Origin: Anaerolineaceae bacterium
GTDB lineage: Bacteria > Chloroflexota > Anaerolineae > Anaerolineales > Anaerolineaceae
NCBI GenBank assembly: GCA_029975475.1
Contig: JARKPB010000019.1
Coordinates: 223,233 to 287,232 of the forward strand
DNA: 64,000 nucleotides
Reading direction: 5' to 3'
Notes under the pieces: model-generated
Seen by the model: only the letters and a program-made list of their open reading frames with translations
Databases searched by the model: none
Told to the model about the DNA's origin: nothing
Translations under genes and position numbers: made by a program
Shown here: positions 58,401 to 64,000 of the stretch, piece after piece
Position numbering within the stretch: position 1 is the first letter of the stretch
Layout: every line of letters begins with the position of its first letter

Positions 58401-60021
58401 GCAGGGCATCTCCATCTTCACCCCCGGCAGCGTCAGCGTCGCCAACCTGTATATCAACAACAGCAACTACGGCCTGACGGTGGACAATATGGGAGGCAGC
58501 GGCCCGGTCAGCCTCTCCAATCTCTCCTTCGGAAATAACAGTGTTCAGGATATCTTCCTGCAGTCTCACGGCAATGTCAGCCTGACCGGCATCACGGCTT
58601 ACGATTCCGTCAATGCGGTCGAGATTCGCAATATCTATACCACCCCCCGCACGGTCACCATCAAAAACCTGTATATTGCCAGCGCGTCTTCCCTCGGCCT
58701 GGATATCAGCACCAGCGGCGCGGTCAGCCTGAACGGCGTTTCGGTCAACAACGTCACCGCCCCCAGCGCGATCATGGTAAATAATGCATCCGGCACCTCT
58801 GGCGGGATCACGATCGTGAATTCATCCGTCAATACCAGCAGCGGCACAGGCTTTTACCTGGCAAGCAACGGCAACGTCAGCCTGACCGGCGTTTACTCCG
58901 CCAAGAACGGGGGATACGGGATCGTGGTGGATAATGACGATGTCTACGTGCGCACCATTACCCTCAAAGATGTCCGCGTGAGCCAGACCGGCCAGGAAGC
59001 GCTCTACCTTCAGGGCCTCGGAAGCATCACCCTGACCAATATCAGTGTGGAGAACGCTTCTGGAACCTACGCGGTTTATATTAACAATAAAGCGAGCGTC
59101 ACCATCAACCGCACAGGCAGCAGCGAGAACATCCTCTCCCACAACGATAACTACGGTATCTACATATATTCCCTCGGCGCGGTCAGCATTGACCACCTGG
59201 TCGCCAGTGATCACTCGACCCAAATCGCCCTCTACGTCAGAAACAAGGATGGAACAGGGAAATTCACCCTCACCAACAGCACCTTCTCCGGGAACTTAAA
59301 CGCTTTTGATGTAACCACAACCGGAGCCGTCCGGCTGGATAATGTCGTCATCGTATCCAGCATCTACACCGGAGGTTCTCTGGTCATTGACCCGGCGGTG
59401 ACCCCCAGCCTCTCGATTTCGCGCAGCCGTTTTGACGCCAGCCACGGCTTCGGCCTGTACGTGGATACCTACGGGCCAGTCACGTTGAACGGAGTTTCTG
59501 CCACCGGCAACAACAATGGCCCGGGGATTCAGATTAACAGCAACAGCAGCGCGCCGGTCACCATCCTGTCGTCGTACGGGCTCAACCAGTTTATTTACAA
59601 CTATCAGGACGGGCTGAAGATCACCACGAAGGGAAAAATCACCGCCAGCGGGCTGGTGGCGCGCAACAACGGCAACATCGGCATCAACCTGATCTCCAAT
59701 TCGACCGCCGGCGACCCGATCAGCGTCTCCACCGCGACCCTGGAATACAACAAGTACGGCATCTATATCTCTGCCCACGGACCGGTGACTTTGAATAAGA
59801 TCAACGCCTTCTACAACGGCAGCGGAACCACCGGAGACGGCATCGTGGTGCTGTCATACGGCAACAGGGTCAACATCTACAACAGTTACGCGGTTGCCAA
59901 CCGCGCCAGCGGCCTGTTTATTTCCCTGAGCGGAGGCTTGCTCTACCTGAGCAACACCGCCTATGCCGGCAACGACCGCGGCGGCGGGACCTATGACCCT
60001 GACCTGAAGGTCGTCCCCTGA
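55465..60021 (+). CDS. Giant secreted parallel beta-helix protein, paralogue C
   Basis: A 1518-residue exported protein, on the opposite strand to its two paralogues. The signal peptide ends near PVFA. The next 90 residues are Pro/Glu/Cys-rich with two similar CEGxxC peptides (PPCEGQDCPAAPE and PPCEGEGCLEQP). The family motif is AVLLNQDGEAVPLAD...DPWF with VKYRF, and the helix starts at IQSAFDYIRDHAVIPVDKTIYLEGTTF. The beta-sandwich insertion is at about 735-837 (SATLYDPDGNPLGSGSG). Alternating coil types run to the C-terminus, YLSNTAYAGNDRGGG, which closely parallels paralogue A. No LPxTG or membrane anchor is present. The start at ATG 55465 has GGAGGGAAAC. It is probably a surface adhesin or sheath element; enzymatic activity is not evident. 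Confidence 0.88.
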   Translation: MNRHSVRGMLRVLCILVVLFLALAQTAPVFAEGEEPAPAPPCEGQDCPAAPESAPPCEGEGCLEQPLDSPVEEAPAAGPESQPPELAQTVDTLSDADAVLLNQDGEAVPLADPQAAELLSADDPWFISGTVKYRFVSGACPPPDPAPALTEVCIGGLGNNTIQSAFDYIRDHAVIPVDKTIYLEGTTFNPTGVITVDGSQPNIASVTKLQGAGSDNLGAAGTYTQINGRILITNMPNGFTLQGLAFVLVTPETLVRADNNGGTIRLQDVKLQNLSGRGVDITNHRGAVELNYLSVPSSGQDAVRVDNTAGSGNVSAFSVSIKNSVKYGMRINTKGSVTLDGVYIFNNAHGGAEITAGKGVTIRNSVFSNNNIGAGLTIQPATRGALYLGYVFAENNQQNNLDLSTLSGSVTLENIQANGSVSGYGILIDNCMDGSTPRCTTTSGTVTLRNITAKGNYSTNILVQANGAVTADQIEASTSSLESGLVIQNQKALSVSSITAKRVTSGNNVGYGISLISRGAITLDSFTAYQNYGNVSLKVEGTTAGVSVKATYYGNSTTYSWTGKPGLSISCNGPVSITNLSASFNTGAGIEVDAGSGSVTITGSPVLGSAANNNDEDGIHVRTKGAITVSNMSAIGNTYEGLSLDNHEGTGTVKITGGVYQSNGNNGIWIWSTGAVTVTNPVSQYNNAVGLLIGNESTRYQPVTVNGGYYDSNSNGIRIYSSGTVTVKGVQAIDNSLRNYTINYGDEYKDFVAWGTDRWNFTVSGSATPTTIVIKSPLSTSATLYDPDGNPLGSGSGTDYTIGSVSLPVDPDPYYVQVFSISSSTPYTIWLKMTGTSDKNVKSMQSNGVTVDNDSGSGSVYVSGLPGLYNNFGDAADSAVYISTNGAVTIANVSSAACGENGIEINAFGAGKAVKLDQINILNARGTGIKIASSGPVTITNPTVSRSGRYGMDISSSGNSNITITGNKTYWNDVSYNTEQGISIFTPGSVSVANLYINNSNYGLTVDNMGGSGPVSLSNLSFGNNSVQDIFLQSHGNVSLTGITAYDSVNAVEIRNIYTTPRTVTIKNLYIASASSLGLDISTSGAVSLNGVSVNNVTAPSAIMVNNASGTSGGITIVNSSVNTSSGTGFYLASNGNVSLTGVYSAKNGGYGIVVDNDDVYVRTITLKDVRVSQTGQEALYLQGLGSITLTNISVENASGTYAVYINNKASVTINRTGSSENILSHNDNYGIYIYSLGAVSIDHLVASDHSTQIALYVRNKDGTGKFTLTNSTFSGNLNAFDVTTTGAVRLDNVVIVSSIYTGGSLVIDPAVTPSLSISRSRFDASHGFGLYVDTYGPVTLNGVSATGNNNGPGIQINSNSSAPVTILSSYGLNQFIYNYQDGLKITTKGKITASGLVARNNGNIGINLISNSTAGDPISVSTATLEYNKYGIYISAHGPVTLNKINAFYNGSGTTGDGIVVLSYGNRVNIYNSYAVANRASGLFISLSGGLLYLSNTAYAGNDRGGGTYDPDLKVVP

Positions 60022-60070
60022 GTCTGGCGCCGGTCTATCCGGCCGCTGGCTCCCTGTGCGCCGCCTACAA

Positions 60071-60100
60071 AAGTTCAGCCCCGCTTGCGCGGGGCTGACT
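60071..60100 (-). terminator. Intrinsic terminator of the liv operon
   Basis: Stem CAGCCCCGC / GCGGGGCTG with loop TTGC, followed on the minus strand by AACTTTTG. It lies between two convergent genes and may stop both. Confidence 0.7.
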
Positions 60101-60120
60101 CCTCTCCTCCTCGTCAGGAA

Positions 60121-60828
60121 TTACACGCCCAGGTAAGCTTCCTTCACCCGCGGGTTGTCGGCGATCTCTTGCGCCGTTCCAGACATGGTGATATTGCCTG
60201 TCTCCAGGACATAGGCGCGGTGCGCGATCGAAAGCGCCATCTGCGCGTTCTGCTCCACCAGCAGGATGCTCGTCCCGCTTTCATTAATTTCCTTGATGAT
60301 GCGGAAGATCTCTTCCACCATAATCGGGCTCAAGCCCATCGATGGCTCATCCAGCAGCACCAGCGAAGGCTTGTTCATGATCCCGCGCCCGGTCGCCAGC
60401 ATTTGCTGTTCGCCGCCCGAAAGCGTTCCGCCCAGCTGATTGATGCGTTCCTTCAAGCGCGGGAAAGAGCGGAACACGCGCTCCATCATGCGCTGCACTT
60501 CGGCTTTATCGTTGACCAGGTACGCGCCCATCTCCAGATTCTCGCGCACCGTCAGCGGCGCGAAAATCTTGCGCCCTTCCGGCACGTGGCTGATCCCGGC
60601 CTGCACAATCTTTTCCGGCGGGGTGTGGGTGATATTGGTATCCTTGAACCAGACCGTGCCGCTGCGTGGGCGCAGCAGACCCGAGATGGTCCGCAAAATG
60701 GTGCTCTTGCCCGCCCCGTTCGCGCCAATCAGGGTCACGATCTCGCCTTCTTTCACGTCAAACGAAACGCCTTGCAGGGCGTGGATCGCGCCGTAATATA
60801 CATGGAGGTCTTTGACTTCAAGCAGCAT
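60121..60828 (-). CDS. livF: Branched-chain amino acid ABC transporter ATP-binding protein LivF
   Basis: A 235-residue ABC ATPase of the high-affinity branched-chain amino acid importer. It has Walker A GANGAGKST (about 35-43), the Q-loop region, the signature LSGGEQQMLA (about 137-146), Walker B LVLLDEPSMGLSP and the H-region ILLVEQNA, which is typical of LivF. It overlaps livG by 11 bp and is the last gene of the operon. It works with LivG on the cytoplasmic side of the LivHM channel. Confidence 0.95.
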   Translation of the reverse strand: MLLEVKDLHVYYGAIHALQGVSFDVKEGEIVTLIGANGAGKSTILRTISGLLRPRSGTVWFKDTNITHTPPEKIVQAGISHVPEGRKIFAPLTVRENLEMGAYLVNDKAEVQRMMERVFRSFPRLKERINQLGGTLSGGEQQMLATGRGIMNKPSLVLLDEPSMGLSPIMVEEIFRIIKEINESGTSILLVEQNAQMALSIAHRAYVLETGNITMSGTAQEIADNPRVKEAYLGV

Positions 60829-61618
60829 TTGCGGCTCCCTTTCCCAGATAGGCTTCGATGACTTTCGGATTTTCCTGAATCTCGCGCGGGACGCCGCGGG
60901 CGATCACTTCCCCGAAATCCATCACCGTAATATGCTCGCAAATCCCCATCACCACGCGCATCTGGTGTTCAATCAGTAAAATCGTCAGGTTGAACCGTTC
61001 GCGCACGAAATGGATCATATCCATCAGCTGCAAAATCTCTTTGGGGTTCATGCCGGCGGCCGGTTCATCCAGCAGCAGCAGCTGCGGGCTGCAGGCGAGC
61101 GCGCGGGCAATCTCCACGCGGCGCTGCTCGCCGTACGGCAGATTGCGCGCCGTCTCGTTCTGGAAGCGCGAAAGATTCATCACCTCCAGCAGCTCCTGGG
61201 CTTTCTCAACGATTTCTTTTTCCCGCCTCTGGAACTTGGAGGTGGTGAAGATCGAGTCCACCAGCGAGTAGCCCGAAGTGGGATGGAAAGCGACCATCAC
61301 GTTATCCAGCACGGTCAGGTCGTTAAACAGGCGGATGTTCTGGAAGGTGCGGCTGATGCCCGTGCGGGTGATCTCGTGCGGCTCAAAGCCAACCAGGTTG
61401 ATCCCGTTAAAGGTGATGCTGCCCTTGGTCGGCAGATAGATGCCGGTGATCAGGTTAAAAGCGGTCGTCTTGCCCGCCCCGTTTGGCCCGATCAACCCGG
61501 CCAGGTCGCCCTGCCGCAGGGTGAGGTTAAAGTCATGCACCGCCCGCAGACCGCCGAAGAATTTGGTCAGGTTTTCAACCTGCAGGACAACTGGTTTTTC
61601 CACAGCGGCCTCATTCAT
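60818..61618 (-). CDS. livG: Branched-chain amino acid ABC transporter ATP-binding protein LivG
   Basis: A 266-residue ABC ATPase. Walker A is GPNGAGKTT, the signature is replaced by the LivG-typical [15 protein letters not shown], and Walker B is [13 protein letters not shown] with the IEH switch His. The C-terminal extension ([18 protein letters not shown]) is usual for LivG. It overlaps livM by 8 bp. The start at 61618 has AAGGAGGGAC upstream. Confidence 0.95.
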   Translation of the reverse strand: MNEAAVEKPVVLQVENLTKFFGGLRAVHDFNLTLRQGDLAGLIGPNGAGKTTAFNLITGIYLPTKGSITFNGINLVGFEPHEITRTGISRTFQNIRLFNDLTVLDNVMVAFHPTSGYSLVDSIFTTSKFQRREKEIVEKAQELLEVMNLSRFQNETARNLPYGEQRRVEIARALACSPQLLLLDEPAAGMNPKEILQLMDMIHFVRERFNLTILLIEHQMRVVMGICEHITVMDFGEVIARGVPREIQENPKVIEAYLGKGAANAA

Positions 61619-63005
61619 GGTTCGTCCCTCCTTGCTGCGCGTTGGTTCTGCGCAGCGGAATGAGCCTGGCTTTCAAAAAGCCCCATTCTGTGTTCAACAG
61701 CCCCTTGGGCCGCACCAGCATCAGCAGCAGCAGGCTGAGGGGATAAAGCACATACCGCCAGGAAGGCGCCTCGGTCGAAATCTTGCCGAGCAGCTCGCGC
61801 AGGCTGCCTTCCAGGAAGAAGATCCAGCCAAAGGCGGCCACAATCGTGCCGGTCATACTGCCCAGACCGCCAAACACGATGATGATCAGCGGGTTGAAAC
61901 CGACCAGAAAGTCAAACGCGCCCGGGCTGAGAAAGCCGATGTAATGGGCGTACACCCCGCCCGCCAGACCGGCGAACAGGCTGCCAGCCACAAACGCCAG
62001 CAGTTTGGTCGAAGCCACGTCCACGCCCATCGCCCGCGCCGCGATCTCATCCTCGCGCACCGACAGGATCGTCCGCCCCGTGCTGGAACGAATCAAATTG
62101 CGCATGATGATGATCACCAGCAGCATGAACCCGAACGCCCAGGCCCAGGTGGTCAGTTTGGGAATGCCGATCATCCCGCGCCCACCTTTCATTTCCGGGA
62201 AGGGTAAGACCGTGTCCGAGTTGACCATCAGGGTGTAGATCACAATCGAAAAACCGAGTGTGGCGATGCCAAAATAATCCGAACCGAGCGAAAGCACCGG
62301 CAGACCAAACAGGAAACTGATCCCCGCCGCGAACAGCCCGGCGAAAACCACCGCCAGGAAGTAGACCACCTGCAGCGCCGCGCCTTCCGCCAGCGGGCCC
62401 GGTCCCAGCGCGTTGCCCAGATACGGATCCAGGAACGGCGCGACCCAGCGGCCGACATTCACCGCCAGAAAACCGGCGAACAGCGCCCCGATCAGATAGA
62501 GGGTAAAGGATGACAACACCGGCATGCGCCGCAGATTACTCAGGGCTTTATTGATCAACACCAGGATGATCATGCCGATCACCACCCCCGAGCCGAGCAC
62601 CACCAGCCCGCGGGAATCGCCGTTGGTCCAGCGGTAAGTGACATCCGCCGCGGCGTAAGCTCCGATGCCGTAAAAGCCCCACTGGCCCAGGCTGAACTGA
62701 CCGTTAAAGCCGTAGATCAGGTTCAAGCCCAGCGCCACCATCACCATCGTGCAGGCCTGGTAAAGCAGACCCGCGTCAAAGGCGTTCAGCAGGCTGAAAC
62801 CGTTGAAATCGGTCAGCGCCAGCTGAACCACAAAGAACGCCACCAGCGCGCCGAGCGCATTGACCAGGATGCTGATGTCAAAGGATTGTTTGCCGATGGT
62901 GATCTTCTTGCCTACCCGCACCCCGAGCACCCACAACAGCCCGTACAGGTAGGCGATGACCACCACAATTTTTACAAGGGAGAGGACGGTTGGTAGAAAA
63001 TCCAT
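61611..63005 (-). CDS. livM: Branched-chain amino acid ABC transporter permease LivM
   Basis: A 464-residue permease, longer than typical LivM (about 300-430 residues). About ten to twelve hydrophobic helices are seen, with an N-terminal pair (about 5-60) preceding the conserved core. Core elements are [28 protein letters not shown] (about 93-120), [15 protein letters not shown] and [27 protein letters not shown]. It would form the channel with LivH. GAGGCAGCC precedes the start, and the gap to livH is 9 bp. Confidence 0.93.
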   Translation of the reverse strand: MDFLPTVLSLVKIVVVIAYLYGLLWVLGVRVGKKITIGKQSFDISILVNALGALVAFFVVQLALTDFNGFSLLNAFDAGLLYQACTMVMVALGLNLIYGFNGQFSLGQWGFYGIGAYAAADVTYRWTNGDSRGLVVLGSGVVIGMIILVLINKALSNLRRMPVLSSFTLYLIGALFAGFLAVNVGRWVAPFLDPYLGNALGPGPLAEGAALQVVYFLAVVFAGLFAAGISFLFGLPVLSLGSDYFGIATLGFSIVIYTLMVNSDTVLPFPEMKGGRGMIGIPKLTTWAWAFGFMLLVIIIMRNLIRSSTGRTILSVREDEIAARAMGVDVASTKLLAFVAGSLFAGLAGGVYAHYIGFLSPGAFDFLVGFNPLIIIVFGGLGSMTGTIVAAFGWIFFLEGSLRELLGKISTEAPSWRYVLYPLSLLLLMLVRPKGLLNTEWGFLKARLIPLRRTNAQQGGTNHE

Positions 63006-63014
63006 GGCTGCCTC

Positions 63015-63995
63015 TTATGCCTTTTCTTTTTCAGGTTCGCCGAAGATACCGGTGGGCTTAATCAGCAGCACCAGGATCAGGATGGAGAAAGCCACCGCGT
63101 CGCGCATCGGCGTCGAGATGTAGGCTGAGGTCAGCGCCTCCGCCTGGCCCATGATCAGCGCGCCAACAAACGCCCCGGGGATGCTGCCAATCCCGCCCAG
63201 CACCGCGGCGATAAAGGCTTTCAAACCCGGATACACGCCCATCAGCGTCTTAATCGAGGGGTAGGCGATCGCGTACAGCACCCCGCCCAGCGCAGCGAAG
63301 GATGCCCCGATCGCGAAGGTGAAGGAGATGATCCCGTCCACGTTGATCCCCATCAGCGCCGAGGTGGGCTTGTCAAAGGATGAGGCGCGCATGGCGATGC
63401 CGACTTTGGTGCGCTTGACCAGATATTGCAGGAAAACCTGCACCAGGATGGTGGCGATAATGATAATGATCAGGATATTCGAGATGGTCACAGCCCCGGC
63501 CGGCGGTTCGGTGCCCGGCTGAAGCAGGTGAATGCCGTCTTTGATATACCAGGTTACCACTTCAAACGGCCGCTGATACGGAATGAAACGGGCGGAAAAG
63601 ACAAAGTTCAGCAGACCGAAGTATTCGAGGAAAAAGGACACGCCAATGGCGGTGATCAGCGCGGCGATGCGCGGCGCGGCGCGCAGCGGCTTGTAAGCCA
63701 CGCGCTCAATCGTCACCGCCAGCAAAACGCAGATCACCATCGAAAGCAAAATCGTGGTTACCGTGCCAATCACGGTGGAGAGGAACGGGTCAAACCCCGG
63801 AAAGGCTTTTGAGGGCCACTGATGCAGCCCGAAGCGTTCCACCGCGAAAAAGCTGACAAACGCGCCGACCATGAACACATCCCCGTGCGCGAAGTTGATC
63901 AGCTTGACAATCCCGTACACCATGGTGTATCCAAGCGCGATGAGCGCGTAAACAAATCCAAGCTGGATGCCGTTGATCACATTCTGGGCAAACAA
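63015..63995 (-). CDS. livH: Branched-chain amino acid ABC transporter permease LivH (5' end at the window edge)
   Basis: A permease of at least 326 residues with the LivH signatures LGFVYALIALGYTMVYGIVKLINFAHGD near the N-terminus and a late core of RASSFDKPTSALMGINVDGII and IAAVLGGIGSIPGAF. The first in-window candidate start is a TTG at 63995; the real start may be a few codons further, outside the window. Normal LivH length is about 290-310, so little is missing. The substrate-binding LivK gene is presumably upstream, beyond the edge. Confidence 0.92.
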   Translation of the reverse strand: MFAQNVINGIQLGFVYALIALGYTMVYGIVKLINFAHGDVFMVGAFVSFFAVERFGLHQWPSKAFPGFDPFLSTVIGTVTTILLSMVICVLLAVTIERVAYKPLRAAPRIAALITAIGVSFFLEYFGLLNFVFSARFIPYQRPFEVVTWYIKDGIHLLQPGTEPPAGAVTISNILIIIIIATILVQVFLQYLVKRTKVGIAMRASSFDKPTSALMGINVDGIISFTFAIGASFAALGGVLYAIAYPSIKTLMGVYPGLKAFIAAVLGGIGSIPGAFVGALIMGQAEALTSAYISTPMRDAVAFSILILVLLIKPTGIFGEPEKEKA

Positions 63996-64000
63996 AAAGG

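Noticed and set aside
1..64000. tRNA, rRNA, riboswitch, phage or insertion-sequence features
   Set aside because: No transposase, integrase, inverted-repeat-bounded element or tRNA cloverleaf was noticed while reading. A tRNA or Rfam covariance search would be needed to exclude small RNAs.

Overview
The window is 64 kb of GC-rich bacterial chromosome carrying 43 protein-coding genes that I can support. I saw no rRNA or tRNA gene, CRISPR array or insertion sequence. The best guess for the host is an anaerobic Chloroflexi (Anaerolineae-like) bacterium. The grounds are the very long DUF11-repeat protein ending in a fused sortase domain, the huge Asn-rich parallel beta-helix proteins, the PAS/GAF-rich signalling proteins and small membrane families (DUF4405, DUF4345, DUF1475). 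This placement is inference; there is no phylogenetic marker gene here.

Layout. 1-2.2 kb: a small membrane protein, then a fur/zur-like regulator and a zinc-type substrate-binding lipoprotein (minus strand) behind a consensus promoter with a Fur-type box. 2.2-10.5 kb: one 2735-residue secreted protein with nine gapless 101-residue DUF11 units and a C-terminal sortase domain. 10.6-13.3 kb: LacI-type regulator coupled to a CPA1 Na+/H+ antiporter. 13.3-25.5 kb: VOC protein, GNAT acetyltransferase, a c-di-GMP island (GGDEF with PAS/GAF, HD-GYP, stand-alone GGDEF), a GT-C membrane glycosyltransferase and a 1298-residue sensor kinase. 25.5-26.5 kb: LytTR regulator plus DUF3021 membrane partner, with 21-bp-spaced direct repeats at the promoter.

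26.7-31.4, 43.7-48.2 and 55.5-60.0 kb: three paralogous secreted beta-helix proteins of about 1500 residues. They share an N-terminal motif, a beta-sandwich insertion at the same position (about residues 730-850) and a similar C-terminus, and I see no anchor. Between them lie a DUF4405 membrane protein with an RGF-rich partner and a CaCA exchanger / PII-like / UPF0316 operon. Next comes an unusual operon of a cobalamin-binding mutase-like protein, an octopine-dehydrogenase-family enzyme and an asparagine-synthetase homologue lacking the catalytic Cys, behind a strong promoter with a 24-bp palindromic operator. A DegV / DUF1295 / DUF1475 / DUF4345 / cytochrome P450 operon and several small or membrane proteins of unknown role follow.

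48.4-55.0 kb: a lipoprotein, an orphan nucleotidyltransferase-like protein, two membrane proteins, a multi-cluster ferredoxin, a YhfC/PrsW-like membrane protein and a lipid kinase. 60.1-64 kb: livF-livG-livM-livH of a branched-chain amino acid ABC transporter, running off the right edge.

The strongest candidates for undescribed biology are the three-member beta-helix family, the DUF11-array/sortase fusion, and the B12-mutase / opine-dehydrogenase / Cys-less asparagine-synthetase operon.
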